Assembly: GCA_033961575.1 (NCBI GenBank)
Contig: CM066736.1
Coordinates: 84,344,852-84,408,851, forward strand
DNA length: 64,000 nt
Source: Aselliscus stoliczkanus
Taxonomy: Eukaryota; Chordata; Mammalia; Chiroptera; Hipposideridae
Direction of reading: 5' to 3'
Shown piece by piece: positions 13,101 through 24,094 of this stretch. The notes below the pieces were generated by a model. The model did no database searches, was not told the DNA's origin, and worked only from the letters and a program-made list of their open reading frames with translations. Within the stretch, counting starts at the first letter, position 1. Every line of letters starts with the position of its first letter. The position numbers and the translations under genes are program-made.

Positions 13101-16100
13101 ACACAGTGCCGCCATCTAACTCTGATTTATTGATCAGTGATGACAAGAACAGTGCTATTTAGCAACACTTTGAGAGTTTAAGTAGCCCTGTGTGCTATCT
13201 TAGCAGATTTTAATTCCATGTGGGAAAAAAGCCAAAAATAGAACTCTAATTCTGTACTTCTTTGAAACAGGCTCATCAGTTTTCTGTGGTTAGAGAGCTG
13301 AACCCCTGGTATATTGTGAGGTTATGAGTGTAGCCACACAGCTACGTACACAGGAATAGCAAATCATTGTGAGGCCGAATAGTATCTATACACCAGGAAG
13401 AGCAGTTGCAGCAACCATGCAGCTGACTAACTAGGCTGAATGAGATAAGGATGATATAAAACATCCTTTCCTCTCGAGGATTGACTGCTAATAAGATACA
13501 TTTGTGAGGTTTGGCATAGAGCCCCATAGATTTACTCATATTAAAAAGAAAACACGGGACTTAAAAAGTTATTCGTTTAAAAATTGTTATGACTGACCTC
13601 TGCTTAGTAGCTTTACATTTGGATAACCTATGTTAACTACATATCTATTTAATGAACTTATATTTTGTACATGACTTCTTTTTCCTCTTCCCTTTTTTTT
13701 TTTTTTTAAATTTTTACAGAAAGTGATTTTAGCGATGATTTTAGTGATGATTATGTAGAAACTCGGCGAAGGCGGTCAAGGAGGAACCAGAAAAGACAAA
13801 TTAACTACAAAGAAGATTCAGAAAGTGATGGTTCCCAGAAGAGTTTACGACGTGGTAAAGAAATCAGACGAGTTCACAAGCGCAGGCTTTCCAGCTCAGA
13901 GAGTGAAGGTAGGGAGTAGATCTCCAGTGTACAGAAGTTTGGACAAGGCAGAGATAGAAGTTACAGAGCTCACGATTATGGTTCTGTACCATGTCTAAGA
14001 AACTTAATATAACCAGTAATATCCCTGAGACAAAACCCATTATTTTATTCCTGGTCACTATAGTTTAAATAAAAGATAGTTGATAAGATACAAATTTTTA
14101 AGGTCTCCATTGTAATAATTCAATTCTTCATTGAAGCCAGAAGAGCCTCAGAGAATTGTGCCCTGAGCAAGATTTCTTCCACTCCCCTATTTTTTATGGC
14201 CCTCACTTTGAAATAATGTTCTTTGATTTGATGTCCTGAATAGCTGAATGGTTCCAAACCAAGGTACCTTCTGCCTCTCTCCCACCTTGTCAGTGAGCTT
14301 CAGTTGGCAACTATTGTTGCTTAATAGCTGTAGCTGTACCTCATACCAGAAGTTCGGGGGAAGCTCTAAAGTATGAATCTGTAATATCCACTCAGTCTTC
14401 GTAGTTATTCCAGAGTTATTCCCAAGTTCATTTTAAATGATTGTAACTCTCACCTTCTTTCATTTCTTTTTTTTTTTGAAGGCAGTGTCACTGGCCCTCA
14501 TATGTGGGACCCCAACCAGGGCCGCTGGCTTCTGAAGCCAGCGCTTAACCACCGCGCCACTCAGCCAACCCTCATTTCTTTTTTATATATTTAATTCTTT
14601 AGTATTTATGATCTGTTTGAAAATTGTTTGCTTTCATAGATCCTTGTCAATTAAGGTTGAGCCCATGCCAGGAAAGAAAGGGAAATACATGTTTGGATAT
14701 GGGAAGCTAAAGAAGGGAGGTGAACATCTGGTTGAGTGTGTGTTATCTTCATGTGTCAATAAAGATGAACATAAGTTCATTAATTCAACTATTAAAAATA
14801 AATACTTATTGAACTGTTCACTATTCTAGGTACTGGGAATAGAACAGTGAACAAAAGAGCTGAAAACATGTAACTCTTATTTTAGTTGTGGGGAGAAAGA
14901 CAATAAATGAAATAAATCAGTAGAATATATGGAATATATGATATATTAGATGGAGATAAACGCTGTCGAGAAAAATAAAGGAGAAAGAAGTTTGGGAAAG
15001 TAGTTGGAAATTTAGATAGGGAACTACAGCAATGCCTCACTAAATATACAACCTTTGAGTAAAGGCCTGAAAGAAGTTTTGGGTATATGTCATGCACTTA
15101 CCAAGAAGAAGAGTGATACAGGCAGATGGAACAACAAATGTGAAGGTCTTAAGGCAAGTTTGTGCCTGGTGTGTTCAGGGAACAGAAGGGAGGCCAGGGT
15201 GGTTGGCGGAGACTGAGCGAGGGGAGGAATAGTATGAGATGGAGCCAGGTCTTGTACAGCAGCAGGCAGCGAACCACAGCCTGCCTGTTTGTGTAAACCA
15301 AGATGTTGTAGCAAGTTGTGTTTTAACAGCCACGCCCATTTTTTACATGCAGTCTGTGCTGCTTTCGCACAGAGTTGAGTCGTTGTGATAGAGAGTTAGG
15401 TCTGCCCTTGACAAAAGTGACTTGTTAACCCCCGCTGAGAAGCAGTGCTCTCCAGGCGAACTTTCTGCGTTAATGAAAATGCCCTGTGTCTGCTGTTCAG
15501 AATAGTAGCCACTAGTCTCATGTGACTGTTGAACACTTGAAATGTGGCTAGTGTGACTGCAGGACTGAATTTTTAATTTTTATCTAATTTTAATATACAT
15601 TAAAAATAGCCAGATTGCTGGCTACTATATTGGATAGTGCAGTGGACCATTGTATAGATTGGATTTTATTCTGTCAGAGATAAGAAATAGCTGGAGGATT
15701 TTGAGCAAAGGACTGATGTGATCTCACTTACCTTTTCATTTGCTATTGGAGCTGTGTTATGCACAAATTGAAGGAGACAAGGGCAGAACCTAGGAGACCA
15801 ACTGGGTGGCCATTGAAATAGGCCGGGTGAGAGATAATGATGGGTAAGACTAGGGCAGTAGCAGGAAAGGGGTGGAACAAGGTCAAATTAAAGGTATACC
15901 CAAAGGATTTACTGCTGAGCTAGATGGAACAAAGAAAGGAATCAGGGATGGCTGAGCGATCGGAAAAATAGAGTTTGGATAGCTAAGGTTGTTGAGACCA
16001 AAACAGAACAGGTTTAAGATGGAAGTTGGGAGCTTAGTTATTGACACATTAGGTTTGAGATGTCTGTTTAGAAATCCAAGCATACATGTTGAGTAGGCAT

Positions 16101-17111
16101 TTTGATATATGAGTCTGGAATTTAGGGATTGCCTAAAACCAATGTGTAAGTCATCAGGATATAGATGTTACCCCAGGCCGTGAGACTAGATGAGATCCCC
16201 TAATTGTAAGCAAAGACTAAAAGAGTAGATATTTAAGGACTGCCAAAGACATTTAATACCATGGAGTGAGAGCACAGTGTTTCAGATGTCCAGAGTTGGG
16301 CAAGATTTCTCCAAGAAATCTGATTCTGCTCTTCCCTAAATTCATCGGTATATCATGAATCATAATGGGCACTGTTATGGGGCTGGGAGGAGACAGAAAT
16401 CAGGCCAGTAATTGAAGGGAAGTATGTACAAGCAAGTCTAAAAGCAGGACATGCTGTGAATATGGGAAGGAAAAGGAGAATTACTTAAATTTGTTTATGG
16501 TTAACTGTGCCAATGGCTTAAATGTGCTGTTTATTCTAGAGAGCTATATGTCCAAGAACTCTGAAGATGATGAGCTAGCTAAAGACTCAAAGCGGTCAGT
16601 TCGAAAGCGGGGTCGAAGCACAGATGAGTATTCAGAAGCAGATGAGGAGGAGGAAGAGGAAGGCAAACCATCCCGGAAACGGCTACACCGGATCGAGACA
16701 GACGAGGAGGAAAGTTGTGACAATGTTCATGGAGATGCAGATCAGCCTGCCCATGACAGCCAGCCCAGGGTCCTGCCCTCAGAACAAGAGAGCACCAAGA
16801 AACCCTATCGGATAGACAGTGATGAGGAAGAGGACTTTGAAAATGTAGGCAAGGTGGGGAGCCCATTGGACTATAGCTTAGTGGACTTACCTTCCACCAA
16901 TGGACAGAGTCCTGGCAAAGCCATTGAGAACTTGATTGGCAAGCCAACTGAGAAGCCTCAGACCCCCAAGGACAACAGTGCAGCCAGTGCAAGCCTGGCC
17001 CCCAATGGGACAAGTGGTGGGCAGGAGGCAGGGGCACCAGAAGAGGAGGAAGATGAGCTTTTGAGAGTGACTGACCTTGTTGATTATGTCTGTAACAGTG
17101 AACAGTTATAA
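1020..17111 (+). CDS. RSF1: RSF1, last six coding exons (3' part of gene)
   Basis: The spliced exons 1020-1129, 6294-6361, 7742-7949, 10245-10465, 13720-13908 and 16540-17111 join in one frame and give 455 residues ending VDYVCNSEQL, the C-terminus I recognise as Remodeling and spacing factor 1. RSF1 is the histone-binding partner of SMARCA5/SNF2H in the nuclear RSF complex, which assembles and spaces nucleosomes. The PHD finger and N-terminal part lie upstream of the window. What is visible is low-complexity and probably disordered: alternating acidic runs (DEERKE, EEESEDE, DDDEEEES, EADEEEEEEG) and basic clusters (ARRKKRRR, RRLRRKTPKKK, RRRRSRRN). This fits a chromatin- or histone-binding tail. 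All junctions have AG acceptors and GT donors with matching phases. No frameshift or internal stop is present, so the gene looks intact here. Confidence 0.96.
1130..2745. other. RSF1: RSF1 intron, no recognised feature
   Basis: Intronic sequence without a recognisable repeat, apart from a short TG-rich tract near 2515-2535. The small open frames here have no coding character. Confidence 0.45.
2746..3110 (-). mobile_element. LINE-1 3' fragment
   Basis: Reads as an antisense LINE-1 ORF2/3' region. It has the familiar phrases GGGTGTATACCCAGAAGTGG, GAGGAACCTCCATGCTGTTT and TCTCCACATCCTCGCCAACA in the expected order. It is diverged, with several small indels, and no open frame remains. Confidence 0.8.
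3395..3540 (+). repeat. MIR-like SINE fragment
   Basis: The order GTGCCACTTACTAGC, then CATTTCCCTGGGTCTC, then a short AT-rich end resembles the MIR core. It is much diverged. Confidence 0.5.
3541..5325. other. RSF1: RSF1 intron, no recognised feature
   Basis: AT-rich intron. It includes a short GT-rich tract at 4640-4675. No gene or clear repeat is seen. Confidence 0.45.
5330..5470 (+). repeat. Ancient interspersed repeat, family not named
   Basis: Shares the order CCAATA..., ATGTGGCTGTTGAGCACTTG, AAAT, GAATTTTT and CCACATGTGACTAG with the segment at 15500-15645. The ends are roughly inverted, which suggests an old DNA-transposon MITE. Confidence 0.5.
6294..6361 (+). CDS. RSF1: RSF1 coding exon (fifth from last)
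   Basis: A 68-base exon with acceptor TTATAG and donor GTATGT. It encodes FDEFDEAIDEAIEDDIKEAD and then two glycines, a short acidic amphipathic stretch. It joins in phase with its neighbours (split Arg codon 5', split Gly codon 3'). Confidence 0.93.
6496..6568 (-). mobile_element. Truncated type-A SINE
   Basis: Contains only the head half (from TCATATGTGGGACCC to GGCCGGCCC), without the tail. It lies in RSF1 intron sequence 135 bases after the 68-base exon. Confidence 0.8.
6622..6732 (+). mobile_element. Type-A SINE
   Basis: Begins GGGCCGGCCTAGTGGC, contains GGTTGAGAGCTGGCTTGGGA and ends in CCCTCAAAAAACAAAAC. It is flanked by TAAAATGTA-like duplications. Confidence 0.88.
6863..6966 (+). 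mobile_element. Type-A SINE
   Basis: Begins GGGCCGGCTGAGTGGCGC and ends in an A tail. It is flanked by a clear direct repeat AAATTATGGATA (6851-6862 and again from about 6967). Confidence 0.9.
7174..7313 (+). mobile_element. tRNA-derived SINE, type D
   Basis: Begins GGGCCAGCCGAGTGGCTCAG, then TTGGTTAAGAGCTC, and has a different right half from type A (GAGCTGCCAACAGGTGGCAG), followed by an A-rich tail. Related copies lie at 28533 and 36690 on the - strand. Confidence 0.85.
7632..7664 (+). repeat. End fragment of a TTAA-type DNA element
   Basis: 33 bases beginning AGACGCAAATCTGCGTC and ending CACAATGTG, followed by TTAA. 30 of 33 bases match the right end of the element at 36154-36496. It lies 77 bases before an RSF1 exon. 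The left part of the element was not found. Confidence 0.55.
7742..7949 (+). CDS. RSF1: RSF1 coding exon (fourth from last)
   Basis: It encodes VGRGKDISTITGHRGKDIST followed by a very basic cluster (RPQRAAAARRKKRRR) and an acidic cluster (NLDEEESEDEF). The two GKDISTI units are a short internal repeat. The donor GTGTGT is weaker than the other RSF1 donors in the window. Read-through would stay open for about 60 codons into the intron before a stop at about 8131. The acceptor is a CAG preceded by a T/C-rich tract. Confidence 0.93.
8153..8601 (-). mobile_element. Long composite SINE (type B)
   Basis: Sense on the - strand: a type-A tRNA-like head (GGGCCGGCCGAGTGGCGCAT), a GC-rich body of about 330 bases, then CCCCAATAAAATCTT and an A tail. 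AATAAA plus TCTT(T) place it among T+ SINEs. It is flanked by a perfect 17-bp duplication TACAGTTGTTTAATATT (8137-8153 and 8602-8618), so it is young. Confidence 0.92.
8634..8845. mobile_element. TTAA-flanked piggyBac-like MITE, copy 1
   Basis: 212 bp exactly between TTAA at 8630-8633 and TTAA at 8846-8849. The ends are inverted repeats: CCCTCCGTCAGGCGCAACTG on the left, and the reverse complement of the right end gives CCCTCTGTCGGGTGTAACTG. Both continue ATCTCACAGATTCA, so the terminal repeat is about 39 bp. It has no coding capacity. A second copy lies at 54781-54993. Confidence 0.88.
9020..9129 (+). mobile_element. Type-A SINE
   Basis: Begins GGGCCAGCCGAGTGG and ends in an A tail. It is flanked by ATCCAGTA (9010-9017 and again after the tail). 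Confidence 0.88.
9290..10010 (+). repeat. Old interspersed repeat (unnamed mammalian family)
   Basis: Purine-rich text with phrases shared with 14840-16150 and 35530-35945, such as GGACATGTTGAATATAAGG near the end and CTGAAGGGTTTTAAACACCA. I recognise the consensus as a common mammalian repeat but cannot name it with confidence. It is diverged and non-coding. Confidence 0.45.
10245..10465 (+). CDS. RSF1: RSF1 coding exon (third from last)
   Basis: Acceptor TTGGACAG, donor GTAAAA. It encodes SQDEFVVSDENPDESEEDPP, then a basic cluster (RRLRRHPARPMRQSRRLRRK) and an acidic cluster (YSDDDEEEESEENSRDS). The alternation of acidic serine-rich (likely CK2-type) and basic blocks is typical of this region of RSF1. 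Confidence 0.93.
10466..11039. other. RSF1: RSF1 intron, no recognised feature
   Basis: AT-rich intron following the third-last coding exon, with nothing recognisable. Confidence 0.4.
11234..11355 (+). mobile_element. Type-A SINE inside the mariner element
   Basis: Begins GGGCCGGCCGAGTGGCACG and has an (A/T)-rich tail. It is flanked by AAATTATTACAG (duplicate at 11356-11367). Confidence 0.9.
11576..11985 (+). mobile_element. Composite SINE with two tRNA-like heads (type C)
   Basis: The first head begins GGGGCCCACCAAGTGCCTCA. A second unit follows from about 11685 (GGGCAGCTGGATGGTTCAGC), then a short (CA)n run at 11777-11801. The body contains AACTAAGATTGAAGGACAAC and the tail CCCCAATTCCCCAATAAAAT, which it shares with type B. 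It splits the mariner transposase remnant. This head-plus-tail layout matches my memory of horseshoe-bat SINEs. Confidence 0.8.
12955..13061 (-). mobile_element. Type-A SINE
   Basis: T tract then GAGGGCCGTGTCACTGGCCC, ending CAGCCGGCCCC. It is flanked by GTCAGTGGAATTTTT on both sides. Confidence 0.9.
13062..13719. other. RSF1: RSF1 intron, no recognised feature
   Basis: Unique intronic DNA leading into the second-last coding exon. The 3' end is a T-rich polypyrimidine tract. Confidence 0.4.
13720..13908 (+). CDS. RSF1: RSF1 coding exon (second from last)
   Basis: Acceptor TTTTTACAG after a long T tract, donor GTAGGG. It begins SDFSDDFSDDYVETRRRRSR, a tandem acidic repeat followed by a basic cluster, and ends RRLSSSESE. 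It is in phase with both neighbours. Confidence 0.93.
14468..14571 (-). mobile_element. Type-A SINE
   Basis: T tract, GAAGGCAGTGTCACTGGCCC, and a head ending CTCAGCCAACCCT. TCATTTCTTTT occurs at both edges. This is the last SINE before a 12-kb stretch with none. Confidence 0.87.
14840..16150 (+). repeat. Old interspersed repeat (unnamed mammalian family), interrupted
   Basis: A near full-length copy of the same old repeat as at 9290 and 35530. It includes ACAGTGAACAAAAGAGCTGA, GTGTGTTCAGGGAACAGAAG, GACTGATGTGATCTCACTTA and TAGAAATCCAAGCATACATG in consensus order. A different repeat lies within it at about 15500-15645. Confidence 0.45.
15500..15645 (+). repeat. Ancient interspersed repeat, second copy
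   Basis: Resembles 5330-5470: CATGTGACTGTTGAACACTT, GAAATGTGGCTAGTGTGACT, and an inverted match GGCTACTATATTGGATAG at the far end. It is probably an old MITE. Confidence 0.5.
16151..16539. other. RSF1: RSF1 intron, no clear feature
   Basis: Sequence before the terminal exon. Its first part may continue the old repeat above. Nothing else is seen. Confidence 0.35.
16540..17111 (+). CDS. RSF1: RSF1 terminal coding exon
   Basis: Acceptor TTATTCTAG, first residues (E)SYMSKNSEDDEL, stop TAA at 17109-17111. It holds two copies of an R-I-(E/D)-(T/S)-DEEE motif (HRIETDEEES and YRIDSDEEED), a Ser/Thr/Pro-rich linker and the C-terminal LLRVTDLVDYVCNSEQL. That last conserved stretch is the clearest identifier of RSF1. 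The exon continues into the 3' UTR. Confidence 0.96.
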
Positions 17112-18219
17112 GACTTTTTTTCCATTTTGTGCTAATTTATTCCACGGTAGCTCTCACACCAGCGGGCCAGTTATTAAAAGCTGTTTTATTTTTCCTAGAA
17201 AACTCCACTACAGAATGACTTTTTAGAAGAAAAATTTCAACTACCCTGAAGTCTTTCTGTGAAGTGACCAGTTTTGAACTTTGAAGATAAATAATTGCTG
17301 TAAATTCCTTTTGATTTTCTTTTTCCAAGTTCATGGTCCTTGGTAATTTCATTCATGGAAAAAAAATCTTATTATAATAACAACAAAGATTTGTATATTT
17401 TTGACTTTATATTTCCTGAGCTCTCCTGACTTTGTGAAAAAGGGTGGATAAGAATGCATTCCGAACCTGTGAGGGCCCAAAACAGAATTAGGGGTGGGAG
17501 AAAGCACTTGTGCTTTAGCTTTTTCATATTAAATATATATTATATTTAAACATTCATGGCATAGATGATGATTAACAGACGGTTTAAAAGTTCAAGTCTG
17601 TATTGTTGCAGTTTGAGAATTGTAGGTAATACCATACGTCATTTAGTAACAGCATTCATGGTATCAACTTGTTTACTATTGGAGATAACCACACTTAATA
17701 AAGAAGAGACCGGGAAAGTACCATCGTATAAAAACTCTAACCTAAGTTTCTGTGATAGTGAAGTTTCTTGTTTTAAAAAAATCATCTGAAAAGCATTTGT
17801 ACAGTAAAATGTATAATGAAGCTTTGACAACCAGATTGTGCTAGCAACAAATTTTCTAAAGCAGCTTTGTGCAGTGGTGATGAGGTGGCCTCTAATACAC
17901 TATCATGGAGAGTTATTAGTGAAATGAGTATGGTCTTTCTTAAGGCCCTGGTGGACTGTAGACTTTGCAGACAGTGTAACTCTTGTCTCCTGGCCACTTG
18001 GTATTTAAATATATGAAATATCATTTTGAAACAAATACATCTATACAGAACATACATGAAGAGATGCTAAACTGACAGCGGTATTTTAGCACATTTGAAG
18101 AAGGGGAAAGGATTTTCAGATGAATTTTAACTGGTCTATTCTTGCCCTTAGTATCTACTTCAAATTGAAGTCTACAAACAAAGCAGTTCCTTTGGGAGGT
18201 TTTTAGTTTGAGTTTTAGC

Positions 18220-18235
18220 ATGTATGTGTGTGTAT

Positions 18236-18278
<43 letters not shown>

Positions 18279-18285
18279 TGTGTTG
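18220..18285 (+). repeat. (TG)n microsatellite in RSF1 3' UTR
   Basis: About 30 TG units with few interruptions. It lies in the presumed 3' UTR. Confidence 0.85.
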
Positions 18286-19066
18286 AAATTTCCTATCTGC
18301 CTGGATATATTAGCAGGGTTTGAATGTAGTTTTGGCCTTTGGCCATTAGACTTCTATTAAAATTCATTAATACTCACACGACCAACATAGAGTCAATTGA
18401 GAACCACCAATGTACTTAATAGGCATGACATCCACTTTAAACATCTCAACACTTTTAAAAAAGAGAAGCCCTTTGTTTCAAGAAAAAGGGGTTTGTAACT
18501 AACTAAATATCTAACGTGTAATTGACACTAAAACTATGAACTTTGTCTTACTTGGATTCTGTTACAGCTGTAAAATTTCAGGCAGAGCCATAAATAACAT
18601 TGTACAAAGTATAGCACTTGTGATTAAACCTTGCCTGTCAAATTCCGAAACCTTCAGCCATTACTTCTGTGGATACTTTTACCCTGGGGTTTGGGTTTTT
18701 CTGTTCCAGTGTTGTGTCTGTTGCCGGCAATGGACACACCATATCTGCTGCTGGCCCAAGGAACTTCATTAATTTTTCTTTCCAACTTATATGTGCTAGT
18801 CAGTGTATAGTAAAGCACTTCTCTTTTTTATTATGAAAAAGCTGGCATTAGACTTGCTTATAAATACCTCTTTAGAAACTTTATACTCCTCCTTTTCCTT
18901 CCTCAACAGGTGTTGCCCTTAAATCTCCTCCTTTTGGCCTTGAAAGTTTATAGCTGTTGTTTTTCAGTTGTTGGTTTTTTTGTTTTTGTTCCACTTTTGT
19001 TCTGTAGTACCTGCCCATTAATATTTTTTGCTTTGATTCTAGCAATGTATATGTATCTGTATAAAA

Positions 19067-19072
19067 AATAAA
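19067..19072 (+). terminator. RSF1: Candidate proximal poly(A) signal of RSF1
   Basis: AATAAA preceded by the T-rich stretch at 18960-18990 and embedded in an A-rich run. Use of it would give a roughly 2-kb 3' UTR. Confidence 0.3.
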
Positions 19073-20999
19073 ATAATGAAAGCAGCCTAAAAAGAGGATG
19101 CACCAATAGCATGTGGGTCCAAGCAAGTTGTGATTTTCATTTTAAGACAATGTTCCACTGGAAGGGAGGGAAGGGCTTCCGTTCACAGACAGTAGAGCAG
19201 GGCTGTGTACGGTGCCACACTCAGTTACAAGCTCCTTTCGAGCTCCGTTTGTTTTGTTTACTGGAAAGTCAGTTAAGAAGGTTAGCCGTTTTGACTGAAA
19301 CAGGCAGGCAGTGGAAGGACTCCTACTAGTGCAAGGTAAGTGGTTAGAGCGTGCCAGTGGCCTCTCCTGCCCCAGCCTCCCTCTACCACCCTAGTCCTGC
19401 AGCTGGGAAAAGCCACTATGCGTGGAAACTCCTGGGTGCCCTGTCGTGTCTACCTCTGGACACACCAGCTCCTGCTTCCACCTTTTAGTTCTACTCTGCA
19501 GTTAAGCAAGTGATACAAAGTATTAAATGAGCAGATTATTTCCTTTACAGGATGCTAATGTGAAATAAGGAGCTCTTTTTGTCCTGCTACAGAGTGCAAA
19601 AGGTAATTTTTATCATAATGAAGATACTCCGTTTGCCAAGTGTACCACTGACATGGGTTATGATACCCCGTTGCTGCCTGTTACTTACCCAACTTCAGTT
19701 AAATGTTCGTGAACTTGATAGTGAGTGTATCCCTTCTAACCTATGTAAATTTTGATTAAACTAGTTAACTATATGTTTCATCTACAAAAAGTGTAATCGA
19801 AGCAGCTGATACTTATAAATTATTATGCAGTTTAATTATGGGTGATTAAATGTTGGACAGTTCAAAAACAATTGTACTACTTGGTGTTTAGATTCAGGCT
19901 CTGAAAGAGTCTGTTCACTGAAATATGAACTCTGAATATACTATGAAGAAGTTTAAAAAAATAGGGAAAAGTAAACATTCTGTATCCAAAGTCGTAATTC
20001 AGTCATTAGGAACTGGACAGAGCAAAGGACAGCAGCAATTCATCTAGCATTTAGGACATCTTGAACCCTGGCTATTAGAGTACTACCAACCATGCATGGG
20101 TTTAGGTTCACAGTAGCTGCTATATAATAGAGCCCTTTAATACTTCAAATCTCCTTTTTTGAAATACAAATTGGACTTCCAATAGAAAACACAGTCTAAA
20201 GCAAATGTATTAAGGGGAGATGTAATTTAGTTTGCAAGTTTCCATAAAGGTTTGGAAAAGAGCCAAATTTTCACAAAAGCAGAAGTTTTTAATTAAATTA
20301 TGTGAAAAAACTCAGATTGAAAATACACGTTTTGGTTTTGTAGACTTGTGCTCATGAAACACAAACGTTTTCCATTGTTGGCACATTACTAGGGAATGAT
20401 AACAGGGAGATTTTGAAGAATATACCTGATATATTGAGTTTAGGTTTCCTTGATACATCGTTTTCCAGTTGGTCAAGGTTGCCAATTCAGAGAATAAAGA
20501 GGAGTTTCATTTAGACTAAATTCATGTCTACTGATAATATTTTTTTTAATGTGACCTGCCAAAGAACCAAGGACTTTGAATGCTAAAGAAGTTGTTGAAA
20601 AAAAGATTTTAAACAAACTAATTTTAAAAGGATATTACAAACTCCAGTTTTCATTTTTCAGTGGATAGAACCCATCCAATAATATGCAAGTTGAGCAAAG
20701 TGCATATATTAAGGAAAATGTAGATGTTTACTTGTTAGAGATAAAGTGGTGGAAAAATGTTAGCTATTTTTAAGTGGGATTGATGGCATTTCCTTTGTGA
20801 CAAGGAATGCCTTTTAGGCTTATGTTTGTGGGGCTGAGAGATGTTAATAACCATTCGCTAGTTTGTACTACCATTCAGCTAAATGGAACCTAATGAATCT
20901 ACAAGAAAATATTGTGACCTCTGACCTTTGCCAACACAATGGAACAGGTCCATGACTCGTGGTGTTGCCTCACAGCTATAGATACTTTTATTAGGTGGG

Positions 21000-21055
21000 A
21001 TGAACATGTATGTATATGTATGTATGTATATATGTGTACATACATACTTTAGATG
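21000..21055. repeat. Imperfect (TGTA)n tract
   Basis: Alternating ATGTATGTATATGTATG and then its complement-like TACATACATAC, which could fold back. It is inside the presumed RSF1 3' UTR. Confidence 0.6.
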
Positions 21056-24000
21056 TTAGAAGAAAAATTGAATCCTTTGAGATCATTAATTGACAAACAG
21101 AAGTAAAGCAAATAATTATAACTAATAAGAAATTGTGAACATATAATTACAGAAAGTCTAGAGAAAAATAGTAAAGTTCCTCTTCTTGGTTTGATATTCT
21201 AAAAATGTATTCCTGGTTCTCCCCAGAAACGAGAATGCCAGAACTGCACATCTGCTGTAACCTACATAGTCCTCTGCTTAATATCTGTTATTAAACTTCC
21301 TTAGAAGAAAATTCATTCCTGTTTCATCCACCATTCCCAGTGTATACCTGTAAACCTACCTTGGAAGTGGCAAGCTAACTGCTGATTTTTTTCTTCATTG
21401 TTTTTATACCAATCCTGAAAGACAAGGCCTTTTGCTACCAATTATTTAAGCTGGGTTATTATGTGTACAGTTAATTTGTTTTCAGAATATTTCACTCCAA
21501 CTTAAATTATCATTTAACATTTGTTGAGTGCCAAGAACTGCTAGGTAACTGTGTAACACTGAAGATAGGGTCATTCCCCAGCAAGCAAGCAATCGTTAAG
21601 CCAAAATGTAGTGCGCTTGGTATATAACCACTTCAGAATGCACACTCAACACTTTTTTTATTCATTTAAACCCGCTCAGAAATTGGTTACTCTAGGATTC
21701 CTTTAGTGGGTTTCCTCCTCCCTCATATTGGTCATGTAAGCTCAATATTTCCTTTCATTTTATATTTATACCGTTTTACTCTGGGAAATGCTGCAAACCT
21801 AATTCTGGCACATTGTAGCGATTTCAGTTAATGAAGATGTTATTTTTTATTTTAATAACTTAGATTTCTATCCTATGCATAAGTTATATGAGAGGGCATA
21901 ACAAATTATTAGATGCATAGAAATTTATTAATTAAGCTCCTTAGACATTTTGAATAAGAAAAAAACATTTTTAAAGGAATTTCATTTGTGTTTGTTTTTT
22001 TTTTGCCAAATCCGGTACAAGCTAGAAAATGCACTAAGGACTGAGTGACCTGCCTTGCTCATTTTGCCACTGGATAATGTACGTTAAGAATGGAATTGTG
22101 AACCCTAACTATATGTTTTCTTAACTTTCATCAGTTTCTAAAGAAATCTAATTGAAGTGTTTGGGGTTTTGTTTGACCTGTATTTATTGAGTTCTGGTCA
22201 TAGACCCGGAGCTGCATGTCATGCTTATGGATGTGGCCAGAACACAGTCATTGGGAAACGTCATAGCTCACGACCTTCTGAATCGTTTAACTTATTTTGT
22301 ATGTCGAAAAAAAAAAAAAAAGTTTATTTTGCTTGAGAGTCACATTTTTTTATAACTGTACAGCTTTTAAGGGATGGGAAGTGGAAAAATACCCTAAAAT
22401 AGGATGTAGATTTTTACAATTGTGTTTATGCTAGAACATCTACAGGTGCATTATGTAATTAAACCTAAAATTGTTTAAAAATTTGTGCCATGGTCTTTTT
22501 CATTCTCCTGCCCCGGAGCAGAGTTGGTGCATATCAATACTGCTATATGAACAAGCTTTGAAATTGAGCTAATAATAACCCTTGTCTCCAAAGCTTTTAA
22601 GATCATTGCATGAAAATGACACACACACACACACACTTATATGCAAACAGAGATCTAGTTTCTTTTAGTGTAAATGGATTTTCAACTTCAGAACAGCTAT
22701 GGTAGCCCAAGGTTGGCAGTTAACAGCATATTCTTACAGTGTGTGATTTTTGTGATGCTTGACTACAGTATTCTCAGTGGTCTAGTGTTTCATTCTCTTA
22801 TCAAAATAGCTTCTTAATAATGGTATCTGAATTGTAGCTTGTCCGTACTTGCCAGGAGGTTTTGTATACACCTTGAAAGGGAGTGTCCTGTGCTGGGATA
22901 GTGGCAGGGAGTGGCAGCGTTTGGTTTCTTTTCAGCCTAAAAGGAGGAAAAACTAGAATTGCTCGATTTGGTTCATGTTACTCATTCCTGTTAATTCCAC
23001 AGGAATATTTGTCTGCTGGAAGCATGGCAGAAAGGGATATTAGCTTCAAATTCGAATTCCCTCACTCGATAAATATGTTGACATCTTGCAGAGCTGCCAA
23101 TTCTAGCAGCCGTACATGGCATATTGTACCCTAAGTTCTATTAAGATACTTTTGTTTAAATGCCAGGACTTTTTGCATCTGACAACTTTACAATTCTAAT
23201 TTCTCACCTTTGTAGCAAAAGTGTATTCTTATAAAGAATTCAATTCATTGAAGTGTGTCATAATTTCTATCCAAACAACCTTTTATCTACTGTCAGCTAA
23301 TGTAGGATATCAGTTTCTTGGCTGTCCTCATCTGTTCAGAGGTGAAGCCTGGGAATCATGAATTTCCAGGTGAGGACTACAAATTCCAGATAAGAATTTG
23401 TAAATGGTATATGTTAGATTTTCATTTTTATGTTAAAGTAATAGTAGCTGGGATTCAGGGAGTGTTTGATCAGAAACCCTCTTGGATTTCCAGACATATT
23501 TACACAAAATGCTTTATTTTCCTATGCATAAAAAAATTATTCCTGGAATGGGTTCTCAGAATGCTTTATTTTGTTTCTAGGAGATGAGAGCTAAAGCAGA
23601 AGCTCCAAGATTAACATAAAACTTGAGGTAATCGGGAACATGATGTTAGTCAAACGAAACTGGAGTGCCTCGGCCACCTACAAGGTCCTGCATGTGTAGG
23701 GGGTTGAGGGGAAGAGGTCTGGAAACTGGAAATGTGACTCCAATAACGCACAAAGTAAATTCTGTGCATAGAAAATATGGGAATTCCTGGTGGCTTAAAG
23801 CTTCAGGGGTTAACTGCAGTGTATGAACACCTAGTGTGTTAGAATTGCAGTGCGTAGTTATTTAAAATACAATACTCCTTGTAAGTGACAACCAAAATAT
23901 GTTGTGGCTAGTGCCAATATTTTTGTTAATGAAATGTTCAATGTTTCACTACAGTCTGATCAGAACTCTTGGTGTTATAAGCTAGGCCTAAAGTTATTTT

Positions 24001-24094
24001 ATAACTATTGGCCTAATTGTGTAACTTTTTCTTTCAAAATGTTTTATTATAATACTTCTGTCATTTCTTTCACTTAATATATGTCAATTGTCAT

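Noticed and set aside
16579..17037. 152-codon antisense frame in the RSF1 last exon
   Set aside because: It is the complement of the RSF1 coding frame; Trp/His/Pro-rich with no recognised family.
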